Shown here: in pieces, positions 23,771 through 37,091 of the stretch
How positions within the stretch are numbered: the first letter of the stretch is position 1
How the letters are laid out: each line of letters starts with the position of its first letter
Assembly: GCA_021399435.1 (NCBI GenBank)
Contig: JAJTUP010000026.1
Location: 682,001 to 746,000 of the forward strand
Origin: Diaporthe sp. PMI_573
Lineage: Eukaryota; Ascomycota; Sordariomycetes; Diaporthales; Diaporthaceae
Length of the DNA: 64,000 bases
Direction: 5' to 3'
Program-made: the position numbers and the translations under genes
Notes under the pieces: model-generated
What the model was told of the DNA's origin: nothing
What the model saw: the letters and a program-made list of their open reading frames with translations, nothing else
Databases searched by the model: none

Positions 23771-24721
23771 TCAAATGCACCCAGTTTGCCTCGCCGTATG
23801 CGAGCCTTGTAGGCACGTGCTCTGGCTCTGAGGACATCCGCGTTTCTTTTCGCTGGCCAGGGCGTGTTCGCTCTCGTAGCCATGCTTGCACACCATCTTG
23901 AGGCAGTACCACTCACGCGGTGCCTCGACGAGGTATTCATCGAACCATTCCCGTCTCTGTGAGATGTTGGCTATTCTGGCAAGGCTCAGAAAGAGAGAGT
24001 GCGTCTCAAAGAACCACTTGCCCTCCTCAATGATCCGGGGCTCGAGTGACCTCAGGAGCCTGGCGACTCGGCCCTTGAAATTTGTGGTCGGACAACAGCT
24101 TGTGCCTGTGAACCCGCATTGGACTTGTCCTTCACTGCATATGTCAAAAACCGACACCCATCGGTCTCTTGGCTTCTCTTTGCGTCACTGACGGAGAATG
24201 CCGGTCTACTCTCAAGGATGGGCCCCGTGTATGTGGCAGTCTGTTTCACCGGACTCATGGCCGCTTCTTCCATGGCGAACCTCTGGGAGGATGGTGCTTC
24301 AGCCGTTGGAAGAGGCAAACCTGGGACATAGCCATTTCCGTGGTGCGAAGGAGTCGTCTTGTTCCCACTCGGCCAGAATTCGCTATTCGTGGGCCGGACG
24401 TTTACCGGCACATGTTTGGCGCCGTCGACTGTACCAGGGTTCGATATATTTCATAGGTCTTTGGCGAATTTGGTCACAAGCGGTCATCTCCACTGCCTGG
24501 CGCTTTCTCACAGCGACCTGCTTGTCTTTCTGGTGGCTGCCATCACTGTCTTGGGTTCCCCTGATGCCATTGGCAGCGATGATGATCGCCGCATCGAACT
24601 CGTCCTCCTCCTCAGTGCAGTTGTATGTCCACAACTCCTTGTATGCTTCCGACTCGCTCCTGTCCCGACGCAATTCTGTTATTTTGTCCTTCCCCTTGGG
24701 GCGGGCGTCGGTGTATGATGC
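23771..24721 (-). other. coding-like fragments, uncertain gene
   Basis: Three minus-strand open stretches look coding by composition but lie in different frames. The first starts with ATG at 24721 (MASYTDARPKG, then acidic EEEDEFDAA), the second covers about 24052-24411 (EAPSSQRFAMEEAAM), and the third about 23771-24100 (NFKGRVARLLRSLEPRIIEE, REWFDEYLVEAPREWY). They could be exons of one gene, with introns I could not place cleanly, or pieces of a decayed gene. I recognise no family and give no function. Confidence 0.3.
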
Positions 24722-25150
24722 CATTTGTTGGGATACTATTTCTGTGTCCACTTTATGAAAACCTAAACCCCTCATCCAAGCTGTCAGCTGAGAGTGATCT
24801 CATTATTAAGCCAAAAATGTAAGGATCAATTTGTGGCTCCTTTGGAGGGAAAGACAGCCATCTCACAACATATGATGTCGGGAGTGGATGAAGGAGAAGT
24901 ACGTCCGATCTGCCGGTGCGAAAGACAGTCTTGGGCGCTACTCCCTGGGTCTTTGTGAGGCCCCCAAGTCTATAAAAATGAATTTATGCCTTTGAGTATG
25001 GTGAGCTGTGGAATCAGACAATCCGTGGGTGCAGCGTACCTACTTAAGTCTAGGAAGGCCTCTGGAGGCCAAATGGGCTGCAATCTCAAGTAGATTATCA
25101 ATACTTTGCAGGAGTGGTCGGTAACCGGAGACCCAGGTGATCTCTCACAT

Positions 25151-26058
25151 TCACTGTGAACGTATCAAACTAATCATCCAGGTACTGTGTATCTTCTTAG
25201 GCCTTTGAGTCGTTTGTTGCCGCCTATGCCTCTGACTTGCTCTCCATGTGCCTGAGTGTGTGACGTTCCAGAGAATGACTCGTATTGGGAACCTTATAGC
25301 GAGTGGCCTTGACACCCGACTCATAGACCGTGTCGAGGTTGGCCACCTCTGGCGAATGTTTTGGTTCTCATCACCTTGTCGTTGCCCGATCGTATACTTG
25401 CGCTTCTGGATCTCGAGAAGCGCCTGGGTCTTGAGATCCTTCTTATCCTTGTGGTGCGCGGCGCTCAGCTCTTGGATGTCACGCCTGCGACGTTCCTCGG
25501 GACCGCAGGGGGACAGAGTCTTTGCCTTCTCCTCCTCCGCCCTCCTAGCCCTCTCAACCCTTTCCTTTTCATACTGTTCCTTCTTCTCCTTGCTTCTTAT
25601 ATCTCGGACGTGCTCGGGAGCCCATAAGCCTTCGGCATCCCCGTCGACTTCCATCAGTTTGATGGGGATTGGAGGGACGTCCTTGAAGGCGATGCCACAT
25701 TGATCGTCTGTGAAATTTCATGAACAATTTCATCATCGTAGTGGTAGTAATCAACACTCACGACAGCAGAAGAACCACATTCTTCGCAGCATGTGCTGGA
25801 TATAAACCTCTGCGGAGACAGGCCTCGGTCTCCCGTCAGGTCCCACAATGGTTTGCTTCCACATGACTGATTGCATGATCTTCCCAATGACCTCGCGCTG
25901 TGCGACACCAATCCAATCATCTGAGTCGACATGCATCTGAAATGTGTCCTCATATTGGCCTCTCTCATGAAGTCCTCCATGGCGCTCACTTCTCGCTTGG
26001 TACATGTAATGTTTGATACAAGGTCGAAGGACTCTCCGTAGTGAGATTGAGGCGCCAT
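25151..26058 (-). CDS. hypothetical protein, possibly degenerate
   Basis: Possible model: complement(join(25151..25707,25762..25936,25990..26058)), 266 residues. The introns of 53 and 54 bases have good GTGAGC/GTGAGT donors and TTTCAG/ACAG acceptors with matching phases. The middle exon is convincing (SDDWIGVAQREVIGKIMQSV, GPDGRPRPVSAEVYIQHML). The third exon continues with a charged, probably coiled-coil segment (RSKEKKEQYEKERVERARRA). After about 25370 a different frame looks more coding-like than the modelled one (VYESGVKATRYKVPNTSHS, ending at a stop near 25209), which hints at a frameshift or missed intron. I do not recognise the family. It may be a lineage-specific or decaying gene. Confidence 0.35.
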
Positions 26059-26423
26059 CCTCTGCTTGTCTCAAAGGCTTGATCCGGGTTATTTGCCGCG
26101 TTTGCTTCTATGTTGTCATCGTTGTTGACGTCGGTGCCTTTGCTGTTGCTGCTGCTGCCGCCCAGATGTGGTGTTGAAATGGAGACAGAGAGAGGAAGGG
26201 AAGGTGAATGGTGCCTAAGGCTGATTAGGTCGACGCTCGACGCTAATTCAGGATCGATAGGTAGGTCCTGTTTCTCCTTCTAGCATTCAACCAAGTCCAT
26301 GTGCGTTTGTTTTGGCGGTAAGGGTCACCACTGTCAGCGATGACCGATTTCGGGTTCAAACGAGAGGTTGGGATCCTTGCCTCAGAATAGCTCACCAGGA
26401 TCCAGGTAATTTGATGAAGCCAA

Positions 26424-27255
26424 ATGGCGACCAAGCCTCCCGTCCTCCACAACTATGAGTTGGGCGTCAATGTCCTTTACAGCAAACCGTTTCCATTGAC
26501 CATGTCAGATCTCCATCGAGAACACACCAATAAGGGTTCGGAGTTGAACAACAGAGGGAATAAGATGCACCCACACCTCTGCAGCTCTAGAGCGTGGTTT
26601 GGTGTTTATCTAGCTAGGTGTAATTACAAGTTTCGGGATATAATCAAACCCCCTACCAGCCTGGCGTTCATTCATCAAAAGGAGAGTGTGTAAGTATCAA
26701 CGGATGTACCTAGGTACCTTGATAGTGTGTGCCAGCAGTGTTGTGACCGTTTCTCCCACCGGGGGTTGTCGGCGATATGATGACAATATTGAAGGATACT
26801 AGTCTCTGTGCCTCACCTGACGGCTACTAGAGACATGACCAGCCTGCTAAGACTGCGAAGTTATCTATTCATGTACCAGCTTTGTCCTCGATTAACCAAG
26901 TCGATGAGGCAGCGTTACCTACAAAGAACATCGTACAAAGTTCATGACATGTGTCTCTCGCATAAGTACTCTGGTATACTCTGTGGATAACTAGATCCTT
27001 TTTCTAACCTACGGCGAAACCGGAAGACTCTATGAACGCCAAAATCAAGGATAGAATACTTACAGATTGACCGTGCGGGAGCCTGGCTGGGAAGGGGAGA
27101 TAACGGTGTCTGTTCTTGGTGTTAGTTCACTGAATGAGGCGAGAAGGCTGCAGTTGGAGGCTGAGGGGCACATCCTGGAACAGTGTTGGAAGTCATTCAA
27201 TGTTGTAATCTCTGAGGCTGTTTTGGATCATTTCAAAGCATCCCATCGACCATGA
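26424..27255 (+). other. coding-like relic or small multi-exon gene
   Basis: Three plus-strand stretches have coding character. One starts with ATG at 26424 (MATKPPVLHNYELGVNVLYS), one spans about 26833-26945 (HVPALSSINQVDEAALPT), and one ends at 27255 (GWEGEITVSVLGVSSLNEA). Splice signals between them are weak, and a copy of a repeated element lies in the first gap at 26556. I recognise no family; this may be a broken gene. Confidence 0.22.
26556..26615 (+). repeat. second copy of the element found in the AKR intron
   Basis: GATGCACCCAC at 26564-26574 and GTGTTTATC at 26602-26610 match the element at 22172-22222 in order and spacing, apart from about 8 extra bases here. No terminal repeats are evident. 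Confidence 0.4.
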
Positions 27256-27440
27256 TCAATCGTTTTCTCAGCCCCTTCCCACATCGCCGTTTCTGACCAC
27301 TAACCCACTAATCAAGGCGCAAAGCAGAGTTAACATGTCTTCAAAAGAGCGTAGTCGAGCAGCTCGCGTCTAAGCGCCTGCCCCCGGGGAGGCTCTTGTC
27401 CACTTCCAACTGCCCAAAAATATAGCACAGAGACTGCCAT

Positions 27441-28320
27441 CTAGCAGTTGGCGAGCAGGTAGATCCCAGCGCCTTTCTGTGCGCTTCCTAAGAAGGCAAC
27501 ACTCGCATTACGAGAGTCGGTGTCGGGTACCTCAAACAAGAATTGCAGAGTACCATCTCCGCCGGCCTGGGGACAAGCCTTAGAATTGATTGTCACTCCA
27601 TATTCACCGGGGCTGACGCGAACGGTACCGAATCGCGTCAGTGTTACGGACATCCCATTGCCCTTTTCGTGAGTCTTCTGGGCATCACCTTTGGTAGGGA
27701 GAGCATCCGCGTCGGCATGAATCCTCAGGGCATTCGTCATCGACTGCCAGGTTGTGAAAGGCGAGATCTCCGGTATGCCGATCTTGGAGCCCTCAGGCTT
27801 GGAGTGAGAATAAAGAGAGGAAGACTTGTAGGAAGCACTATACACGTCGAGACTGACGGGGCCGGAGTCGAAGGGGCCAAACCTGGAGGCAGTAGACATG
27901 TTCAAAGCGGCAGAGGATGGCCTGTCTCAAGCGGTCAGCCCTATCGCCCACGCAGTATGAAGGTTTTGCCGGCAGCAGAGACACATACCAAGAGATCATG
28001 AGCTGGCAGTCCCAGGAGCCGCTGGCGACCTGGTCGAAGACGACGTATTGGTGAACACGGTCGAACTTGACATTGTCGGCAAACGAGACGGACTGAGCGA
28101 CACGGAATGCCTGTGTGTCCTTGGCTGTGTTGGCCTGCTTGACATTCGGGGCAGACTCATCGAGCTGTCGCAAGACAGAAGGATAGTAAGTGGTGCAGGT
28201 GGATGGTGCAACGTGGGTTGGGGCCGCAGTGGCTGAGGATGTGATGACCCGGGTGGGAGCCGAGATGGCGGTGCCTAGAAGGCTGGAGATGGTGAGGATG
28301 ACGGACAGGGTTTGATGCAT
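27441..28320 (-). CDS. secreted But2-domain protein
   Basis: Two exons, complement(join(27441..27921,27989..28320)), 270 residues. A signal peptide is clear (about 1-20, LSVILTISSLLGTAISA). The rest resembles the ubiquitin 3-binding But2 C-terminal domain common in secreted proteins of filamentous ascomycetes: TCTTYYPSVLRQLDES at its start, FDQVASGSWDCQLMISWP across the splice, and a C-terminal CPQAGGDGTLQFLFEV. The splice (GTATGT to AGACAG, 67 bases) keeps phase. The biochemical function of this domain is not established; a wall or surface protein is plausible. The gene stands alone. Confidence 0.82.
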
Positions 28321-30096
28321 TTTGGCTCGTTGCCGCGTCTGCTATGTGATAGTGGTCAAGATTAAATTTTGGTAACAAAGCCCGGGTGATATTTTCTAGA
28401 ATGTTGTCTCTGGCTTGGGTCTGTTGGATAATCTGCGTGTGAGGGTGGGTGGATGGATGGATGGTAGATGACCGACGCTGTTCTCCTGCGGCACTTTGAC
28501 TTTATACACCATGCGAGACGGCTTGTTTTGATCGTAGCTTCCCCTTCTCAACAAGATAATGACTTCAGCCGTTCGTGATCTGTTGCACCAAGAGACGAGC
28601 CCCTCAGCTGTGCCTTCCTGAAGACATGGAGAGCCAGGGTGGATGCGGATGGATGGAACATTCTTCAACCGGGCAAGCCCGAGACAAGAGGGCTTCCTGC
28701 TGAGTCTCAGCCGTCTGGCTCGTGTGGTTCCTGGAGCGCTCATTGCGAGGGAGATTTTGTTGGTAGCCTGGTGTCCAAAGTCGCTGATGCTTGTCTGGAG
28801 ACAATCTCAATACCGCAACGCATGCCCACAAAGGCGAGGAAGGCACAATGAAACGGTGGCTGAGGGAGGCAGCAGACATGCTAGTAGCACCCATTATCCT
28901 AGGTAGGTACTGCACTTGGCGTGTCGGATCAGACCAGCGCTCATACCGCACAGAAAGTCTACGATATGACAGCAGTTATTGGAGGGGCGAGGAGCCAATA
29001 TCAAAGCGGAAGCTGCAGCACTACGCAATTGATCAGGCAAGGGGAGTGGGCGCACGAACCTGCATGTGCACTTACACGGTAATAAGGACCCAAGTACATG
29101 GCCTGGGCACCCCCGCAGCTGCCCGGCCGGGTGGGACTGGGTTTAGGGAAGGGTAGAGGAAGAGTTCTAGAAGACGGCTTCTAGAACCGCTCTACACAGC
29201 CAACCGCCTGCCGCTAGTGGGTCTTGTTGACCCGATCTGACCTGGATGAGCCAGAGACCGTCTCGACTACTTCAGTCCCCTTCGGTATTATTCTGCGAGC
29301 CTCTCATCCCGTCCGGGACGTGTGCAGGTGCATGCGCATGTGCGTTGGCGTCTATGTGCCTCGTGCCGATGGCAAAATTGTCCAATGTCCACCCGCACGT
29401 CTCCCCCCCCCTGGTTTTTGGTATGCCTGCATTGGGTCGTCCAGGTCATGAAATCGCTAGGGCCCCCCGCCCCCAAGCGTGATGCTACATTCGGACGTGC
29501 GGGGGACGGGGAATGGGGAATGGCTTGTATCTGCACCCGCGGGCCGTGCAGCCAGCCAGAGCATCCATCCACCTCTTCATTAACCGACCCCCACCCCGCG
29601 TGCCCTACTTCGTTCAACATTGTGCTACCTTTTCCCTCGCCCCGAACCACTTCTTTCAATTCCTGCTGCCGGCCAGGTCCCCAAGTAGGTGTTTACATCC
29701 AGCATCGAGGTCACGAGTCGCGGAAGGGCAGGCACATGTGGCCAGCCCACTGCTTCCCAACCCCCCACCCCCTTCCTCCCCGGTCACGGATGTCATCCAG
29801 CGCCCCAATGCACGCCACCCCCTCGGGATGCTCTTCTCCGTCACTAAACTCGCGAACTCTTACCTACCTACAGAATGCTGACATTCCTCTCAAAGCATTT
29901 GTACTTACCTTGCCTCTTCCTCCCCTCCAAGCTCGCGGCTACGTCTTTGTCGGACCAGCTGCTTCCTGGCCGCGCAGGGAGGCTTCAGTAGAACAACGGA
30001 CCCTTTCGCACGTCGTCGGCCCTCCTACTTGTGACGCTCCATCCAACTTATCTCCTGGCATCCCCCAGTCATTCACCTGCGACGACCCTGGACGAC
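28321..30096. other. long intergenic region, divergent promoters
   Basis: Between the But2-domain gene (minus) and the pyroglutamyl peptidase gene (plus). It contains a perfect 10-base inverted repeat at 29164-29187. An open frame of several hundred bases from about 29322 runs into the peptidase gene, but it has no family motif and is probably promoter and leader sequence. Confidence 0.4.
29164..29187. repeat. perfect 10-bp inverted repeat with 4-base loop
   Basis: GTTCTAGAAG is followed by ACGG and then CTTCTAGAAC, giving a perfect 10-base-pair stem. Each arm also contains the near-palindrome TTCTAGAA, which resembles the nTTCnnGAAn heat-shock element pattern. It may be a transcription-factor site or only a hairpin. 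Confidence 0.5.
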
Positions 30097-30999
30097 ATGG
30101 GCTCTTTAGACAAGTCACAGGATGAAATAACCATCCTGGTTACCGGGTTCGGTGTAAGTCTGCTCCACCCATGTCTGGCATGGCTCGCCTGGCCGCTGTT
30201 GCTTACCGCGCACAAGCAGCCGTTTAAGGATCAGTACCCTCGGAATCCCAGCTGGGACATTGCCTCCTCGCTACCCGAATACCTTCCTCCCCTGAACCCC
30301 AAGTCCTCAACCGCCCTTCGAGGTGGCTCTCTGCCTCTACCTCCTGTCCGAATCATAGTCCACCCTGAGCCAGTGCGTGTCACGTACTCGGCCGTCCGGC
30401 ACCTCATTCCAAAGTTGTGGCAGCCCGGCTTCGAACGAGCCCAAAGGATCGACTACGTGTTACATATTGGTATGGCATCCACTAAGAAGCAGTACGTGCT
30501 GGAACGACTTGGCCACAGGGACGACTACAAGCTTGTCGACCTGGACGAGAGGCTGCCCAACCAGAACCCTTCCTCTGACGATTACCCCTGGCACGGGATC
30601 CCTGCTCAGTTGACGACCGATCTTGACGTGCCAGACATCAAGAGGAGGTGGGAAACGTACTTGCCGGTGAGTGCGGATTGGCCGCCGTGCCAGTGGTTTG
30701 GGCATGGTGCGGATGAATCTAATGTGGGCAACTTACAGGACAACCTTGTGCTCAAATCCTCAGAGGACGCCGGCCATTTCCTTTGCGACTACATATACTT
30801 CAACAGCCTGGCCACCTGTCACCGCGCGGAGCAGCGGAAGAGAGTCTTGTTCATGCATGTGCCGGCCGTGAGACCTGAGCCCGCGGATTTGTACCAGGAG
30901 TCGATCGATCTGGGCCGGGAGGTTGCCATCCAGCTCTTGAGATCACTCGTCGAGAGCGAGCTGAGTGCCTCGCGAGAAAGCGTCGAGGCGGAATTGTGA
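30097..30999 (+). CDS. pyroglutamyl-peptidase I (peptidase family C15)
   Basis: Three exons, join(30097..30153,30220..30666,30739..30999), 254 residues. It removes N-terminal pyroglutamate from peptides in the cytosol. Both introns (66 and 72 bases) are multiples of three and lack in-frame stops, so the gene also reads as one long open frame; family alignment shows they must be removed. The first splice gives the conserved start GFGPFKDQYPRNPSW. HIGMASTKKQYVLERLGHRDDY is the family block. The catalytic Cys is in SEDAGHFLCDYIY and the catalytic His in VLFMHVP. Retention of either in-frame intron would make a longer protein isoform, which is a point to check in RNA data. Confidence 0.93.
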   Translation: MGSLDKSQDEITILVTGFGVSLLHPCLAWLAWPLLLTAHKQPFKDQYPRNPSWDIASSLPEYLPPLNPKSSTALRGGSLPLPPVRIIVHPEPVRVTYSAVRHLIPKLWQPGFERAQRIDYVLHIGMASTKKQYVLERLGHRDDYKLVDLDERLPNQNPSSDDYPWHGIPAQLTTDLDVPDIKRRWETYLPVSADWPPCQWFGHGADESNVGNLQDNLVLKSSEDAGHFLCDYIYFNSLATCHRAEQRKRVLFMHVPAVRPEPADLYQESIDLGREVAIQLLRSLVESELSASRESVEAEL

Positions 31000-31651
31000 A
31001 GGTGCATGTCCTCGCTGCATTCGAAGGCGTTTCTCAACTGATAGGCGTGAGTTGCATTCTGGCTCTCGAGCACCTTGTGTGCCTACGTTGGGCCATCGCA
31101 GGAGTCATCAATGTGTTGATCGAGCGGGTACGGGCGTTCTGCGGACCGGAAATTGACGGGCGGCAACTTGAGTGGTCCAAGGGGCGTCTGCATCCCCTGT
31201 GCAGCGGCCTTTTGATACTATTGTGCTCACTGTTCAGTACTGCAGTGTGCAACGAGCTAAAATACCGGAGGCTGATTCCGACCGTGAAACAAGGTCGGTG
31301 TCATCCAGCGTGAACAGAGCATCAAGATGCAGCTCTGAATCGGGTGCCCAAAGTGTCTCCTACGTGGGTAAGCCAGTCTCTCAATCCCGATGCGGGCTTT
31401 TAGTCAGTTAGGGGATTATGACCCCAAGTGCCTATATTCATGATGCTCCGGATTGCCTCCACGGTTGCTCCGCCCAGCTCATGCATGCGATGCGACACGA
31501 CGCTAATATTGGAAATCCAACCACTTGGCGCCTTGCTTGGCATTTGATTGGCTTCCCCGTGTGCAGGCTCAGCACGTTTGCCGCAGATTTGATAAGTCCT
31601 GTGAACGAAGACATCCCTCCCCCATTGGCAAAGGCCGGATACTGGTGACAG
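31000..31651. other. intergenic, convergent 3' ends
   Basis: The gap between the pyroglutamyl peptidase stop codon and the stop codon of the old yellow enzyme on the other strand. A hydrophobic open frame crosses it but lacks an ATG start and any family match. I see nothing else. Confidence 0.4.
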
Positions 31652-34299
<2,648 letters not shown>

Positions 34300-34898
34300 C
34301 TAGGCCCCAAGTCCTCTGGACTTACACTCTTGTACCAGAGTCTTCATTTCTTCGTCCCCTTCCGCCGCTAGCCGCTCGAATTCGGCCATGTGCTCTCTCA
34401 CCCACTCAGCATCGTGGCCGGCTTCTGGCCGGAGGAACCCGTTTTCCTCGCCGGCGACGAGACAGCCATGCACAGAAATATTGTCCAGGGGTGTCGCTGG
34501 CAAGACCGACTCCCAGGCACCGCGCAGCTGGCGGCATAGTTCATTGTATGATGAGCGCGGGCGTGAGGGGCCAGAGCGGACGTGCGATTGAATGGTATTC
34601 ACAATTTTCTGCGCGAAGGTATCCCCGAAATGTGAGCATTGCGTCCTATCGGCCGTATCGTGTGAATTCTGTCGTTTGCTTGGTGTTTTGTGAGGTGAGG
34701 AGGCCGGCGCCATCTTGGCCAACTTACCCGTTTGCCTCCAACATAGTGATATACATTGGACGCGTCTTCAAATCTGACGTTGACAAAGAGAGACGGTGTG
34801 GCGAAGAGATTCGTATGAACCCTGGTGATGGCACCTGCGAGTTCGTCGCGCTCCGAAGACCCGATGGGTTGCCTGATGGACACGACGTACCATGGCAT
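34300..34898 (-). CDS. tautomerase-superfamily protein (cis-CaaD-like)
   Basis: Two exons, complement(join(34300..34608,34728..34898)), 159 residues. The start is fixed by the family: the residue after Met must be the catalytic Pro1, and ATG at 34898 is followed by Pro (MPWYVVSIRQP). A His at about position 27, the block LFVNVRFEDAS, YVGGKRK across the splice, and the Arg-rich HVRSGPSRPRS match the tautomerase 3 group, which includes cis-3-chloroacrylic acid dehalogenase. The intron is 119 bases (GTAAGT to GCGCAG) with phase 0. Most fungal members have no known substrate, so dehalogenase activity should not be assumed. Confidence 0.88.
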
Positions 34899-36249
34899 GG
34901 TGTATGAGCGAGGGCGGGCAGTGGCGTTGACTGGAAGTCTCAAAGTAAGTAAGTGATTATCTTGGCGATAGTCAGTTTGGTGAGATGGGCTCTGCGGACT
35001 TGCAAGGAGAGCGAGAGTATGGGAGCGGGGAGGCTGTCCTATATGTGGCGGTCACGCCGACTTTCGGGATTGGGCCGGTGCGGAGAAGAGGAACTAGAGA
35101 GCACATGTTTTCTGGCCATGGCCGAAACAACACATACACAGCATTGAGGCATGCGGCCAGACGACTGCTACAGGCGCACACTGTTCGACCACCAGCTCCC
35201 AAGGGCAAGTCTAAATGCAACCGATGCTTAGCATCAGTTGACTGTCAGGGGAGCAGGGAAGCAGGGAAGCTGGGCGAGCAGTGGCTGGGAATGCAAAATG
35301 CCCACCATAGAGATTACCAAAAGCAGAGGGCAGGCAGGAGAGGCTCCGATGCTATGTAGTCCCGACCCGAGGCAGGCGGTCGATTGGATCACAGTTGGGT
35401 GCAGGCTGCCAGAGTGGAAGTCGCGGCACTGAGAGGACTGAGACGAAACACAAGGGGCGGCACCCTGCAGGGTCAGGAGGGGTTCCGAGGTTGAGATCGG
35501 CAGCAGTGTAGACAGCAGCCGCGGGAACGGACAGGTAGGTACCTACTGTGTAATACCGCAGGCACAGGTGCAAAACGCCAAGCTGCAGCGGCGCGGCTCG
35601 CCGTTGCAGCATTTCTCCACTCGTCCATCCCGCCCGCCGGTGCCTTCTCTTCTTGCTGCGCTGCCTCGTGCACGGCGCGGGCAGCTTACCTGCACCCCAA
35701 CCAGGCGGAACCAGCAGAAGCAGACTACCATTCGCAGACTGCGAGTTGGAATTTCCAAACACGAGCCGCTGCCGATCACCTCTGTAAGGGACAGGACTGG
35801 ACATGACATACCAATCCGATCAATCAACCGAGAACCACTTCATCCTGCCACCTGCAAGCTGCGAAGGCCCCCCCCATCCCTCCCGTCGTCTCAACCCAAA
35901 ACAGGCCTGGCCTGCGCGGCATCCCACAAGCTCCCTTGCCTACGAACAAGACGATAGCACCTCCATCCTTCCTACCTCAGCCTGACGATCCTGCGGACGC
36001 GACCTCCAGGCTCACCTCTGCTCACGCCTCAACCCAGTTCCTGTCGCTCGAGACCAGCAACACGGCAGCCAGCAGCCACGCCGTCCACGCCAGCCTTTGC
36101 CCCCTCCACAATCCACTCGTGAGAACGACACTGGGAGCACCTGTCCGACCAATCACCAGCGTCGTCTGCAGAATATCCTGTTCGCTACGACTGACTGCCA
36201 CATCTACTCCCAGGGACCATCACAGGGGTAAAGGTTATCAGGACAAACC
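34899..36249. other. intergenic, divergent promoters
   Basis: 1.35 kb between the tautomerase (minus) and the glutaredoxin (plus). The last 400 bases are CT- and CA-rich, as expected for a fungal promoter and leader. No gene is supportable. Confidence 0.4.
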
Positions 36250-37091
36250 ATGCCTTCGGCACGGCGGATGCGCCTGCTCCTCGTAGGTGTAATCGCCATT
36301 GTCGTAATGACCTTGGTCTACACCTCTCAGCTTCGGCAGTCGCAGGGCCCAGACGTGAGGACATTCGGTGACTTCTACGATCGAACCAAGAGTGAGTTGG
36401 AGCGAGCGCGTGGCGGCCAAAAGAAACAGCAGTCGGTCCTGGATTCCAAGGGTGGGAGCGACAAGGACGACGATGCCCAGCTGGCCAAGGAAATGTCAGA
36501 TCGACTGAAGGCTGCTGAGCAGAAAGCAAAGGACTCGGCCAATGCAAAGGCGCCAAGACCTGATGCGCCCGACAAGGTCATCGGCGTGGGCAACTCGGCT
36601 GCCGGACAGGACAAGTCCAAAGACAAGGCCGGCAGTCAGCTCACCGAGAAGGAGACCGACGAGGACCACGAGGTCGAGACCACTATTAACGACATACTCA
36701 AGAAATCCCCAGGTATGAGCCTGTCCAATTGCTGCCCGGCTTGCGCTATGGGATGCTGACACCGCCCGCAGTCATAATCTTCTCCAAGACCTATTGCCAG
36801 TTTTCGAAGAAGGCGAAGGCCCTTCTCCTCGACAAGTATTCCATCACACCCGAGCCCTACGTTGTCGAGCTGGACGTACATCAGCTCGGCAGGCAAATAC
36901 AGGACAGGTTAGCAAAGATGACGGGCCGGAAGACCGTGCCAAACATAATGATCAATGGCAAGAGCATTGGCGGCGCCGACGATATCGCGGAGTTGGATAA
37001 TGGCGGCGAGCTGGTTGAGAAGATCCGATCGCTCGGAAGCGTGGGCGGCAAGACTGTCGAGGTAAAGGAGCGACACGGAAAGAAAATATAG
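36250..37091 (+). CDS. membrane-anchored monothiol glutaredoxin (Grx6/Grx7-like)
   Basis: Two exons, join(36250..36712,36772..37091), 260 residues. An N-terminal anchor (about 7-25, LLLVGVIAIVVMTLVY) makes it a type II membrane protein of the early secretory pathway. It is followed by a charged, probably coiled linker (Lys/Asp/Glu-rich, to about 150). The C-terminal glutaredoxin domain begins at the splice with VIIFSKTYCQFSKKAKALL. The active site is CQFS (CxxS, monothiol), and TVPNIMINGKSIGGADDI supplies the cis-Pro and glutathione-binding parts. Yeast Grx6 and Grx7 have the same layout and act in ER/Golgi redox control; the assignment here is by that likeness. Confidence 0.92.

Noticed and set aside
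30996..31313. 105-codon hydrophobic open frame
   Set aside because: It starts at the peptidase stop codon without an ATG and looks like a membrane protein only because of chance Leu/Val codons; there are no splice signals.
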